This document shows, piece by piece, positions 12,700 to 18,985 of a stretch of 20,923 nt of DNA (positions are counted from its first letter, which is position 1; each line of letters begins with the position of its first letter). A program made the position numbers and the translations under genes. Source of the DNA: JBBTSQ01 sp039795895 (lineage in GTDB: Bacteria; Patescibacteriota; Minisyncoccia; Phycocordibacterales; JBAYGS01); NCBI GenBank assembly GCA_039795895.1, contig JBDKKW010000014.1, forward strand, positions 1 to 20,923. The letters are read 5' to 3'. Under the pieces are notes generated by a model that worked only from the letters and a program-made list of their open reading frames with translations, ran no database searches and was not told the origin of the DNA.

Positions 12700-12887
12700 C
12701 TACTGGGAGTTTCTCCTTACAGGAGCAGTACAGCTTTTCCATTTTCTCACGACATGAATCGCTCGAAAATATGGAAGAAGCTTTTCAACTCCCAGTCGTG
12801 AGCAATACCCATTGCTCACTTAGTCACCCAGATATGACAAAACCCGCATAAGCGGGTGTCATATCTGGGTGACTACTGGGAGTTGAA
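12700..12887. repeat. Inverted and direct duplications of the tRNA-His 3' end
   Basis: Plus-strand 12784-12796 (TTCAACTCCCAGT) and 12822-12839 (AGTCACCCAGATATGACA) repeat, in inverse orientation, the T-loop/T-stem and acceptor-plus-trailer of the tRNA-His gene (12875-12887 and 12857-12874). Between the two blocks the copy has 25 extra bases (12797-12821) that contain a perfect hairpin, GTGAGCAAT-ACCC-ATTGCTCAC. A direct 12-base copy of the tRNA segment, CTACTGGGAGTT, stands at 12700-12711 and again at 12873-12884. A stem (AGCTTTTCCAT / ATGGAAGAAGCT, one bulge) and a small hairpin (CTCCTTACAGGAG) fill the space, so most of 12700-12870 can fold. Confidence 0.8.
12839..12857 (-). terminator. Terminator after tRNA-His
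   Basis: Minus strand ACCCGC-TTAT-GCGGGT followed by TTTT. It also forms the tip of the 19-bp inverted repeat 12821-12839/12857-12875 that reaches into the tRNA 3' end. Confidence 0.6.
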
Positions 12888-12939
12888 CCCAGACAAAGAG
12901 CTCCACAAGCTCGTGTGCTACCGCTACACCATAGCCACC
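12868..12939 (-). tRNA. tRNA-His (GTG)
   Basis: Cloverleaf on the minus strand: acceptor GGTGGCTA with TAGTCACC, including the extra 5' G(-1) pairing with C73 that marks tRNA-His; D arm GTGT/GCAC; anticodon loop TTGTGGA with GTG; T arm CTGGG-TTCAACT-CCCAG. The first anticodon-stem pair (C-T) is mismatched. CCA is not encoded; the next bases are CAG. Confidence 0.93.
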
Positions 12940-12984
12940 ATATTATTTTGATCCCCCCTATCTCTACTAGAGCGGATAGCACCC

Positions 12985-13013
12985 TTTATATCAGATTTTA
13001 AACGATTTACCAA
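12985..13013 (-). promoter_or_regulatory. Promoter of tRNA-His
   Basis: Minus strand TTGGTA (13008-13013), 17-base spacer, TATAAA (12985-12990), about 40 bases before the mature 5' end. Confidence 0.65.
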
Positions 13014-13107
13014 GTATCACCAAGTTATCTTGCAAAAATAATAAAAAGGAGTAGCATCATTCACTGGAACTGTATCTACATACAAAGATGGAAAGGAGGT
13101 GAATACA

Positions 13108-13278
13108 ATGAAGCGACTCTCCTCATTCTTGAAGATCGCACTAGTTGGTGTCATCATTGTCGGAGGTTTGACCGGTTGTGTGGTGACTGACACTGGTTTT
13201 ATCGGCAAGACTCGACCTGGTAGCGAGCCGAGCTACTGGCACGAACATTGGGACCGTGCCACGGCATCGACCAAATGA
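13108..13278 (+). CDS. Small lipoprotein, 56 aa
   Basis: Read directly from sequence: GAAAGGAGGT at 13091-13100 is a near-perfect SD, seven bases before the ATG at 13108; TGA ends at 13278. The N-terminus MKRLSSFLKIALVGVIIVGG is a lipoprotein signal peptide closed by the lipobox LTGC, so the mature protein would be about 31 residues anchored through a lipidated Cys. The mature part is polar, with a Tyr/Trp/His cluster (SYWHEHWDRA). Function unknown; size recalls entericidin-like peptides, but no real similarity is claimed. A hairpin terminator follows 13 bases later. It stands alone on the plus strand between two minus-strand tRNA genes, with translation signals unlike its neighbours. Confidence 0.78.
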   Translation: MKRLSSFLKIALVGVIIVGGLTGCVVTDTGFIGKTRPGSEPSYWHEHWDRATASTK

Positions 13279-13291
13279 CCTCTGTATCCAT

Positions 13292-13329
13292 ATCGAGCGA
13301 CGCGTTGCGCGTCGCTCGATTTTCTTTCT
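13292..13329 (+). terminator. Terminator of the lipoprotein gene
   Basis: Perfect 13-bp hairpin ATCGAGCGACGCG-TTG-CGCGTCGCTCGAT (13292-13320) followed by TTTCTTTCT. Confidence 0.85.
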
Positions 13330-13355
13330 AAGACTCTGGTACCCGCGCACCAAAC

Positions 13356-13375
13356 AAAAAACGAGCTTTCGCTCG
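13356..13375 (-). terminator. Terminator after tRNA-Leu
   Basis: Minus strand CGAGC-GAAA-GCTCG followed by a T6 run (plus-strand A-tract 13356-13361), 10 bases past the tRNA end. Confidence 0.8.
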
Positions 13376-13385
13376 CTTTCATTTG

Positions 13386-13469
13386 TGCGCAGAAGAGGAC
13401 TCGAACCTCCAGGCCCGTGAGGGCGCTACCACCTCAAGGTAGTGCGTCTACCAATTCCGCCATCTGCGC
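13386..13469 (-). tRNA. tRNA-Leu (GAG)
   Basis: Class II tRNA on the minus strand: acceptor GCGCAGA/TCTGCGC, D loop with AATTGGTAGAC, anticodon stem CTACC/GGTAG with loop TTGAGGT (GAG), long variable arm CGCCCTCACGGGCCT, T arm GGAGG-TTCGAGT-CCTCT, discriminator A. CCA is not encoded (CAA follows). Confidence 0.95.
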
Positions 13470-13488
13470 GTATCTTACCTACTGCCCC

Positions 13489-13517
13489 ACTATAGCCCAT
13501 CCGCCTTTTAATTTCAA
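13489..13517 (-). promoter_or_regulatory. Promoter of tRNA-Leu
   Basis: Minus strand TTGAAA (13512-13517), 17-base spacer, TATAGT (13489-13494). It begins right after the rplS terminator. Confidence 0.75.
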
Positions 13518-13518
13518 C

Positions 13519-13544
13519 AAAAAATCACCTTGCGGTGATTTTTC
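13519..13544 (-). terminator. Bidirectional terminator after rplS
   Basis: AATCACC-TTGC-GGTGATT with A-rich left and T-rich right flanks; on the minus strand it gives a T-run just past the rplS stop at 13551. Confidence 0.8.
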
Positions 13545-13550
13545 TTTTGC

Positions 13551-13988
13551 TTACGCAACTACTTTTTCAGCTTTCACTTCTTCTGCTTTTACCTCTTTTG
13601 GTTCGTTTGCCTGAGGAACGCGCATAATGTGCTTCATCTGTCGGCGAATTTCTTTTGCTGCTTTTTCGCGGATATAGTAAAGCTTTGATCGTCGTACCTT
13701 TGCACTACGAATCTGCTCAATACTATCAATCATTGGAGAGTAGAGTGGGAAAATACGTTCAACCCCGATACCATCAATCACCTTTCGGACCGTAAAAGTA
13801 GCGCCCGCCTCAGAACCATGCTTTCGGCCAAGCACAATACCTTCAAACGCCTGGAGACGAGTCTTCTCTTTATCCTTATCCATTTCCACAATCTTCTGCC
13901 AGACACGCACAGTGTCACCTGCCTTAATATCAAGCTTTGCTCGTTCCTCCATATTGACCGGCGAGGTCTTTACATTTACTAGTTTCAT
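13551..13988 (-). CDS. rplS: 50S ribosomal protein L19
   Basis: bL19 lies at the 30S/50S interface. Recognised by DIKAGDTVRVWQKIVEMDK, RLQAFEGIVLGRKHGS, ATFTVRKVIDGIGVERIFPL, SPMIDSIEQI and KVRRSKLYYIREK. The C-terminal 30 residues form a charged tail with a repeated K-A-E-E/K-V pattern (EVKAEEVKAEKVV), which is not part of the core fold. The frame extends to 14027, but the ATG at 13988 (145 residues, MKLVNVKTSP) is the proper start: a TTGTCT-17-TACACT promoter ends nine bases before it, so the mRNA would have a leader of only a few bases. No SD. It has its own promoter and terminator. Confidence 0.96.
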   Translation of the reverse strand: MKLVNVKTSPVNMEERAKLDIKAGDTVRVWQKIVEMDKDKEKTRLQAFEGIVLGRKHGSEAGATFTVRKVIDGIGVERIFPLYSPMIDSIEQIRSAKVRRSKLYYIREKAAKEIRRQMKHIMRVPQANEPKEVKAEEVKAEKVVA

Positions 13989-13998
13989 ATAGGAGAAG

Positions 13999-14027
13999 AG
14001 TGTAGCACGGGTGCGAAGAAAAGACAA
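13999..14027 (-). promoter_or_regulatory. Promoter of rplS
   Basis: Minus strand TTGTCT (14022-14027), 17-base spacer, TACACT (13999-14004). The predicted start is 2-4 bases before the ATG. Confidence 0.7.
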
Positions 14028-14075
14028 CAGAACAGAGACAACAGACTACAGACAAGAAAAAAATGCAAAAATACA

Positions 14076-14804
14076 CTACGAGCGACCCCCGAGAGCGAGC
14101 TTTTCCAATGCTGAGCTGAAATCTTCGGGGTACGGCGCTTTCAAGGTGACTTTGCGTCCAATTGGTAGCACAAAATCAATCATGTATGCATGCAGACCGA
14201 GACGATTAAGCCCAAGCCCTTTGGCCTTTTTCGGTGCATAGAGTGCATCGGAGACTACTGGATGTCCGATTGCCTTGAAATGCACACGGATCTGGTGTGT
14301 TCGTCCGGTCTTTGGTTTTACTTCAACAAACGAAAACTCTTTTTTGGCTATTAGTGTCTTGTATTCAGTCTCAGCGGGACGAATCTGTCCACGAGTATCC
14401 CCTTCTGCATTCCACTGCCGAAAATCGCTTCGACTACGACCAATTGGAAATGAAATAGTCCCCTGCTCCTCCCCCATCTGCCCATAGACAAATGCGTGAT
14501 AGGTCTTTGATACTGTCCGATCAGTAAATTGTTTTTGTAGAAATTCAAACGCGTTTTGATTGCGTGCCACCACAATCAAACCCGAAGTTTCTTTGTCGAG
14601 ACGGTGCACAATACCATTACGCTCTGTCTTCCCTCCAGAAGCCAAATCAACCACACCACCCACCCCTTTTGTTTCCGGAAAAGCACTCGGCAACCACTCA
14701 GACAAAGACATCTTTCCACTCTTGCCATCTGGGTGCACCAAAAGTCCCGAAGGCTTATTGAAAGCCAGCACATCCTTATCTTCATATATCAGAGCGATAT
14801 CCAT
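14076..14804 (-). CDS. RluA-family pseudouridine synthase
   Basis: Isomerises uridine to pseudouridine in rRNA or tRNA. The catalytic signature GIVHRLDKETSGLIVVAR is complete (Asp70), preceded by FNKPSGLLVHPDG and followed by KTYHAFVYG, TEYKTL and the KTGRTHQIRVHF...GHPVVSDALY block. At 242 residues it is a core enzyme without the N-terminal S4 domain found in RluD, so it is closer to the short RluA/RluC-type forms; target site cannot be assigned. An AGGATAGAGGG stretch before the ATG may act as a weak SD. It starts nine bases after uppS. Confidence 0.93.
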   Translation of the reverse strand: MDIALIYEDKDVLAFNKPSGLLVHPDGKSGKMSLSEWLPSAFPETKGVGGVVDLASGGKTERNGIVHRLDKETSGLIVVARNQNAFEFLQKQFTDRTVSKTYHAFVYGQMGEEQGTISFPIGRSRSDFRQWNAEGDTRGQIRPAETEYKTLIAKKEFSFVEVKPKTGRTHQIRVHFKAIGHPVVSDALYAPKKAKGLGLNRLGLHAYMIDFVLPIGRKVTLKAPYPEDFSSALEKLALGGRS

Positions 14805-14813
14805 CCCTCTATC

Positions 14814-15503
14814 CTACTTGCCTAATCGGCGTTGTCTAGCTCCAAACTGTGCAAGGATTTCTGAAAATTCTTCGCGAGTAAACGCTGGCCAAAATGTTTT
14901 TATGAAAAAAAGCTCACTGTAGACCGCTTGCCACGGCAAAAAGCCTGAGGTTCGCATCTCACCCGAGGTACGAATAATTAAGTCAGGGTCAGGAATATCA
15001 CTGGTATACAGCGCTTTTGAAAAATCTGCCTCAGTAATTTCCGTCTTTGAATTCTTTTTAATCAACGCGTTGACTGCATCAAGAATTTCCTTGCGTCCAC
15101 CATACGACACTGCCGATACGAGCGTCACCCCTGTATTGTTTGCGGTCTTTTTCTCAACCTCGGTGATCAGTTTTTGTATTTTTGGAGACAGCCGAGACAA
15201 ATCGCCGATATATCTCACTTTGATATTTTCTTTATGAATCTCATCTGTCTCATGTTCGAGTACCCAACTAAACAAATCCATCAGATACGAAACTTCTTTT
15301 TTGTCACGAAGCCAGTTTTCGGTTGAAAATGCGTACACGGTGACATACTTTACCCCAGCGGTGCCCGCCCAGCGAACCACCTCCTTTAATTTCTCATAAC
15401 CAGCACGATGACCATCGAGAGTGGGTAGATTGCGCTCCTTTGCCCAACGGCGATTACCGTCCATAATAATGCCGATACTTAGAGGAATAGAAGTAGGATT
15501 CAT
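14814..15503 (-). CDS. uppS: Isoprenyl transferase (undecaprenyl diphosphate synthase)
   Basis: cis-Prenyltransferase that builds the C55 carrier lipid used for peptidoglycan and surface glycans. Signatures: IGIIMDGNRRWAKER (catalytic Asp15), GHRAGYEKLKEVVRW, VYAFSTENWLR, VSAVSYGGRKEI and IIRTSGEMRTSGFLPWQAVYSELFF. At 229 residues it is a full-length enzyme. It is cotranscribed with the pseudouridine synthase and the acylphosphatase upstream. Its product could serve the glycosyltransferases encoded elsewhere in the window (inference). No SD before the ATG at 15503. Confidence 0.97.
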   Translation of the reverse strand: MNPTSIPLSIGIIMDGNRRWAKERNLPTLDGHRAGYEKLKEVVRWAGTAGVKYVTVYAFSTENWLRDKKEVSYLMDLFSWVLEHETDEIHKENIKVRYIGDLSRLSPKIQKLITEVEKKTANNTGVTLVSAVSYGGRKEILDAVNALIKKNSKTEITEADFSKALYTSDIPDPDLIIRTSGEMRTSGFLPWQAVYSELFFIKTFWPAFTREEFSEILAQFGARQRRLGK

Positions 15504-15535
15504 GATTCAAGAATTAAGAATGAAAAAGATAGAAA

Positions 15536-15835
15536 CTAAAATCGGTCAAAAAGACCAGAAAAACGAATACGGAAATCGGGATAACTCTCGGTCGGAGTGG
15601 TCCACTCTACCGCAACTGAGGTCACTTTGGCAAAGGTCGGTCCTCGTTTGAGGTATGTTTCGATAAACGTCTCAAGGATCGTCCGCTTCCCTTGAGCCAC
15701 CACATGCACCGTACCATCTGAGAGATTTTCAACAAAACCGGTCAGTCCAAGCTTGATTGCACTGCGCTTGGTGAAGTCGCGGAACATCACGAGCTGGACT
15801 CTACCTGATATAACACATTCGATCTCAGAAATCAT
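15536..15835 (-). CDS. Acylphosphatase
   Basis: Small enzyme that hydrolyses acyl phosphates, here 99 residues. The signature SGRVQLVMFRDFTKRSAIKL has the catalytic Arg19, and GLTGFVENLSDGTVHVVAQG the catalytic Asn37; the usual GRVQGV glycine is Leu. A longer frame up to 15922 runs into the tRNA-Val gene on the other strand and adds a non-homologous stretch, so the ATG at 15835 is chosen. A weak TTTACC-17-TATTAC promoter ends four bases before it. It leads the acylphosphatase-uppS-rluA group. Confidence 0.9.
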   Translation of the reverse strand: MISEIECVISGRVQLVMFRDFTKRSAIKLGLTGFVENLSDGTVHVVAQGKRTILETFIETYLKRGPTFAKVTSVAVEWTTPTESYPDFRIRFSGLFDRF

Positions 15836-15881
15836 ACAAGTAATAATGGTAACCCGAAATGGGGTAAATTGAAACAACTGA

Positions 15882-15910
15882 TTGATAAATAACCCCAAAT
15901 ACGCTATTGT
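15882..15910 (+). promoter_or_regulatory. Promoter of tRNA-Val
   Basis: TTGATA (15882-15887), 17-base spacer, TATTGT (15905-15910). The tRNA starts at 15919, about one or two bases after the expected transcript start. Confidence 0.75.
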
Positions 15911-15918
15911 ATGCGAAC

Positions 15919-15991
15919 GCACCCTTAGCTCAGTTGGTAGAGCATCTCATTTACACTGAGAGGGTCGCAGGTTCGAGCCCTGCAGGGTGCA
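15919..15991 (+). tRNA. tRNA-Val (TAC)
   Basis: Cloverleaf: acceptor GCACCCT/AGGGTGC, D arm GCTC..GAGC, anticodon stem TCTCA/TGAGA with loop TTTACAC (TAC), T arm GCAGG-TTCGAGC-CCTGC, discriminator A. CCA is not encoded (CAT follows). Confidence 0.97.
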
Positions 15992-16002
15992 CATGATAAA
16001 AA

Positions 16003-16025
16003 ATCTGGACTGCTCCAGATTTTTT
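16003..16025 (+). terminator. Terminator after tRNA-Val
   Basis: ATCTGGA-CTGC-TCCAGAT followed by T5, twelve bases past the tRNA. Confidence 0.85.
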
Positions 16026-16031
16026 CATACA

Positions 16032-16129
16032 TGTGCAAGACGGAGGTATGTTTTGTCAGCAGACAAAACAACCGAGTCAGGGTCGTGAGTTTTTGTGAGC
16101 GACGGCGAACAAAAAAACTCCTGACCACA
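16032..16129 (+). repeat. Structured intergenic repeat, copy 1
   Basis: Begins TGTGCAAG and ends TGACCACA, with CGGAG near the start and GGGTCG in the middle, exactly like the copy at 16189-16261. It contains a perfect 9-bp hairpin (TGTTTTGTC-AGCA-GACAAAACA, 16049-16070) and a longer stem (GTCAGG...CCTGAC enclosing GAGTTTTTGT / ACAAAAAAACTC). No believable protein is encoded. Confidence 0.6.
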
Positions 16130-16143
16130 GAGTCCTTAAGGCG

Positions 16144-16182
16144 ATCAAAAAAACTATCTCGCTCCACCGAGATAGTTTTCTT
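16144..16182 (-). terminator. Bidirectional terminator between the repeat copies
   Basis: 11-bp stem AAACTATCTCG / CGAGATAGTTT (16151-16161, 16168-16178). The minus strand continues with a long T-run, ending the tRNA-Arg transcript; the plus side is also T-rich. Confidence 0.85.
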
Positions 16183-16188
16183 TTGCGT

Positions 16189-16261
16189 TGTGCAAGCCGG
16201 AGCGCGACTGGCGCGAGGCGGGGTCGCGGAATTTTTCAGTAGAAAAATATCTGTGACCACA
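16189..16261 (+). repeat. Structured intergenic repeat, copy 2
   Basis: Same framework as copy 1 (TGTGCAAG, CGGAG, GGGTCG, TGACCACA) but different hairpin fillings: a GCGC-rich segment (16202-16214) and ATTTTTC-AGTA-GAAAAAT (16231-16248). Framework conserved and stems replaced is the pattern expected for selected RNA or DNA structure. Confidence 0.6.
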
Positions 16262-16284
16262 CGAAAAATACTTTTTTAAATTTG

Positions 16285-16356
16285 TGCTCCTGGTAAGAAT
16301 CGAACTTACATTAGCGGCTTAGAAGTCCGCGGTTCTATCCATTGAACTACAGGAGC
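16285..16356 (-). tRNA. tRNA-Arg (TCT)
   Basis: Cloverleaf on the minus strand: acceptor GCTCCTG/CAGGAGC, D arm GTTC..GAAC, anticodon stem GCGG/CCGC with loop CTTCTAA (TCT), T arm GTAAG-TTCGATT-CTTAC, discriminator A. CCA is not encoded (CAA follows). It may be read from the upstream pil transcript, as no strong own promoter is visible. Confidence 0.95.
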
Positions 16357-16407
16357 AAATTAAAACCGAGTTTACCTTAGCATAAAATCAAAAGAAAACC
16401 CACGGAA

Positions 16408-16719
16408 TTAGATCCCTGGGTCAACCAACCCAGGCTTATCCGCCTTCAACTCTTCAAATCGTCTATCTGACAATTTGAATTGTCCGACCAACATCTTCAG
16501 TGCATCTCGATCAATAGTACGGATAGTTTGCGAGTCTTTCTTTTCCGCCAAGAAGATATCCCCCTCATTGATCTGGTACAAAATAAATCCACTAAACGCC
16601 AAAATCGCAAGTAAAAACAGTACAAATAGTCCAAACAAGAGTTGCCAATCCGCTGCGGGATTCTTACCCAATTTTTGTACATACCTTTTTACCCCATCAT
16701 AGTGAAATTGAAGTTGCAT
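16408..16719 (-). CDS. Hypothetical single-pass membrane protein of the pil operon
   Basis: 103 residues: a cytoplasmic N-terminal part (MQLQFHYDGVKRYVQKLG), one membrane helix (about residues 29-49, LFGLFVLFLLAILAFSGFIL) and a polar outer domain that ends GLVDPGI. I know no named family for it. It starts one base after the pilO stop, so it is translated from the same mRNA as pilM-pilN-pilO and probably belongs to the same inner-membrane platform, perhaps taking the place of PilP (inference from position only). Confidence 0.7.
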   Translation of the reverse strand: MQLQFHYDGVKRYVQKLGKNPAADWQLLFGLFVLFLLAILAFSGFILYQINEGDIFLAEKKDSQTIRTIDRDALKMLVGQFKLSDRRFEELKADKPGLVDPGI

Positions 16720-16720
16720 A

Positions 16721-17260
16721 TTATTTATGAATCAATGCGGTAATCTTGAATGATCCGTGCCACGACGCCTTTCCAGAAGCCCCCGCACGCTCCAAAGACA
16801 CACTTGAAAGTGTCAGGCTGTATGGCAAAGTCTCAAGTAGACTCAAGAAATATCGGACCGAAGAATACGAGCCGTCGACCGAAACACTCACCCCAACCTG
16901 CTGAAACAACCCAGCCGACATATCTCCCACACTCCCCAACCCAAAGGCATCCGTCGTCAGCTTTACTCCCGCAAATCGCCCGAGTCCTTCGAGTCGATCC
17001 AAGAACGCAACCTCCCCATCTTTTGGAATAATTCGCGCATCGAGTACATTGATCTCACCCTTACTGTCAGTCAGCATTGTCTTCAGCGAGAGTAAATAAC
17101 CCTCACGTCCCGTCGCTTCCTCAATCTGATTTTGTACATCAGAGGTATGTGTGGTCACAGTCTCGATTTGCTGGAACAAGAAATAATAGCCCGCACCCAC
17201 AAGCACCACAGCGAGTACCAGAGAAATCACTATACCTAGTGTGGATCGTAGATTTTTCAT
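16721..17260 (-). CDS. pilO: Type IV pilus assembly protein PilO
   Basis: 179 residues with one N-terminal membrane helix (VISLVLAVVLVGAGYYFLF), a coiled-coil stretch (IETVTTHTSDVQNQIEEA) and a C-terminal ferredoxin-like domain (VSVSVDGSYSSVRYFLSLLE, then LTLSSVSLERA), the layout of PilO. PilO pairs with PilN and forms the ring that links PilM and the motor to the pilus. Its ATG overlaps the pilN TGA (ATGA), so the two are translationally coupled. Sequence identity across this family is low; the call rests on topology and gene order. Confidence 0.8.
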   Translation of the reverse strand: MKNLRSTLGIVISLVLAVVLVGAGYYFLFQQIETVTTHTSDVQNQIEEATGREGYLLSLKTMLTDSKGEINVLDARIIPKDGEVAFLDRLEGLGRFAGVKLTTDAFGLGSVGDMSAGLFQQVGVSVSVDGSYSSVRYFLSLLETLPYSLTLSSVSLERAGASGKASWHGSFKITALIHK

Positions 17261-17802
17261 AAGGTGTTTGTCTTAACCTGAATTGACAGTGAAAATTCGA
17301 GATTGGTACTCTTGGTAAAATTTGATACCGGAATACTCACAGTACCGAGAGCACCATCAGCCTCAAGTCTTTTTACAAAAGCAGAGAGCACTTGCCGGGT
17401 TGATGCCACCCCAGAGACCACTACTGTGGCCCCAGCACCTGCAAGACTGTAATCCAACGCAGTCAGGCGCACCCCCTCTATCTGATGCGACACAATCCGA
17501 TCAAGTAGAGCCGACACACTCGTTACTTGCGATCGAGTAGTGAGTAGCCGAATCATCTCCTTTGTCCCTTTGGCGATCTCATCCGGATTGGCCGCCAAAA
17601 GCTTTTTCTGACTAGCAAGAATCGTATCGAGCTTGGTGGTGACTAATTTCTCTCGATTTTGAATCAATACAAGCGACGGACTGAGCAATACCATTCCCAA
17701 AATAGTCGCCACCACAAACAATGCAAGCGCTGTCGCCACCAAGCGCAGACGGTATTCTCGCGTGACAAGTTTCATATTCTTTTCTGGAAGAAGGGTAAAC
17801 AT
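17257..17802 (-). CDS. pilN: Type IV pilus assembly protein PilN
   Basis: 181 residues: a short cytoplasmic N-terminus with LLPE (the PilN segment that docks into PilM, typically I-N-L-L-P), one membrane helix (about residues 22-45), a coiled coil (KLVTTKLDTILASQKKLL) and a small alpha/beta domain (VSALLDRIVSH, GATVVVSGVASTRQVLSAFV). The LLPEKN near the start supports the ATG at 17802 over Met10. The gene starts two bases after pilM. Confidence comes from the LLPE motif and from the neighbours. Confidence 0.83.
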   Translation of the reverse strand: MFTLLPEKNMKLVTREYRLRLVATALALFVVATILGMVLLSPSLVLIQNREKLVTTKLDTILASQKKLLAANPDEIAKGTKEMIRLLTTRSQVTSVSALLDRIVSHQIEGVRLTALDYSLAGAGATVVVSGVASTRQVLSAFVKRLEADGALGTVSIPVSNFTKSTNLEFSLSIQVKTNTL

Positions 17803-17804
17803 AG

Positions 17805-18914
17805 TTAAAAATTATGTGTATGCATCTCAGGGAGCGCTAGTCCGATCGCGGGCGCATATGAAAGCGACTCTTCGTATCCGATATGTGGAATATATTCTTC
17901 AAATGAGCACACATTGACCCACACATTTGCGACCGTTGCGGGAATCTTGAGTGACTGACTGAAATACTGATCAAGTCCTGAGATCAACGCATCTTTTCCT
18001 GAGAGCAAGACTGCGTCGACTTGGGCACCGCCGGACTCAGCAGTATTGGTGTGACTCACCCAGTATGCCACCACTCGATTGATTTCATCTTTGAGTACCG
18101 ACAAAGCATTGAGCAGTGCCTCAAACAACTCACTATCCCCACGATGATCCGCAAGATCTTTACTGAGCTTAATCTTTTCTGCTTCATCAAACGAGCATTT
18201 GAGATATTTCTGAAGCACCGAAGTAAGTAATGCTCCACCTACACTTGAAGTCGAGGTGAATTGAACCACTCCGAGACTTACAATTGAGAGCACCGTCTTG
18301 TATCTCCCAAAATCAACTACCAAAAATGTTCGAGGATCAGTCTTAGGGATCACTGACTTGGCAATTGCATTGGCTTCAAGCTCAAAGTCGATTGGTACCA
18401 ATCCTGCTTCTGAAATAGCATCGGCATACTCAGCTACAAAAACCTTCGGTAACACCGATACTGCAACATCGAGTTGCGCGTCAGTGGTGTAAAGATTAGG
18501 AATAGCGTACTCAAAAATCACCTCACTAGCTGAGAAAGGCACGTTTTCTTCAAGTGTAAATTCAATCGCGGTACGAATATTCTCCTCAGGAACACGAGGC
18601 ATCTTGGTGCGATACAAAAAAGCTTTTTCTTCAGGCAAAGAGACACGAACAAAGTGTAATTTATGCGCCTTCGCAAGAGTACGCAGTGTGGAAACGAAAG
18701 CGGGACGATCCGCAAGACTTCCTTCAACCACAATACCCTTAGGAAGCTTTACCTCGGCACACCTCCCCACCTTAAGACAATCACCCGAACGCACCACCTC
18801 CACAAATCGAATAGCGTGATCAGAGATATCGAGCCCGACTGCAGACATCGCCAAAAAATCCGGTACCGGGAAAAATTTGAGAAAGCCAGTTTGTGAAAGC
18901 ACAGGAGTCGCCAT
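17805..18914 (-). CDS. pilM: Type IV pilus assembly protein PilM (actin-like ATPase)
   Basis: Cytoplasmic FtsA/actin-fold protein that recruits PilN. Seen here: AVGLDISDHAIRFVEV (phosphate 1 region), PEEKAFLYRTKMPRVPEENI, AIEFTLEENVPFSASEVIFEY, VVDFGRYKTVLSIV (phosphate 2), TSTSSVGGALLT, and LKDEINRVVAYWV with VLLSGKDALISGL (adenosine part). The frame is open from a GTG at 18944, but TATACT lies inside that stretch, ten bases before the ATG at 18914, so I take 18914 (369 residues). A weak TAAGGA precedes it. It heads the pilM-pilN-pilO-orf operon; the assembly ATPases, pilins and PilC are not in the window. Confidence 0.92.
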   Translation of the reverse strand: MATPVLSQTGFLKFFPVPDFLAMSAVGLDISDHAIRFVEVVRSGDCLKVGRCAEVKLPKGIVVEGSLADRPAFVSTLRTLAKAHKLHFVRVSLPEEKAFLYRTKMPRVPEENIRTAIEFTLEENVPFSASEVIFEYAIPNLYTTDAQLDVAVSVLPKVFVAEYADAISEAGLVPIDFELEANAIAKSVIPKTDPRTFLVVDFGRYKTVLSIVSLGVVQFTSTSSVGGALLTSVLQKYLKCSFDEAEKIKLSKDLADHRGDSELFEALLNALSVLKDEINRVVAYWVSHTNTAESGGAQVDAVLLSGKDALISGLDQYFSQSLKIPATVANVWVNVCSFEEYIPHIGYEESLSYAPAIGLALPEMHTHNF

Positions 18915-18924
18915 AGTCCTTACT

Positions 18925-18930
18925 AGTATA
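18925..18930 (-). promoter_or_regulatory. -10 element of the pil operon
   Basis: TATACT on the minus strand, ten bases before the pilM ATG; the -35 region is poor. A very short or absent leader is expected. Confidence 0.5.
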
Positions 18931-18985
18931 CCAAGGACAGACACGTCAGACCAGAAGATAAGAAGTAAGTAAGACCAAAAAAGGG

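Noticed and set aside
12549..12867. CRISPR array
   Set aside because: The repeats are inverted tRNA-derived copies with no regular spacing and no spacers.
12700..12887. Integrated mobile element with att sites
   Set aside because: The direct repeats are only 12 bases and the interval about 170 bases, with no integrase or transposase; kept only as a repeat of unknown origin.
13017..13353. Minus-strand frames across the lipoprotein gene
   Set aside because: The plus-strand gene has an excellent SD, signal peptide, lipobox and terminator; the minus frames have none of these.
15925..16260. Minus-strand 111-codon frame (ending ...MLYQLS) and the opposite 82-codon frame
   Set aside because: It spans tRNA-Val, a terminator and the structured repeats; the residues near its end are the usual mistranslation of a tRNA gene.
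18915..18944. GTG start of pilM at 18944
   Set aside because: A TATACT promoter element lies within these codons, and the extra ten residues are not PilM-like.
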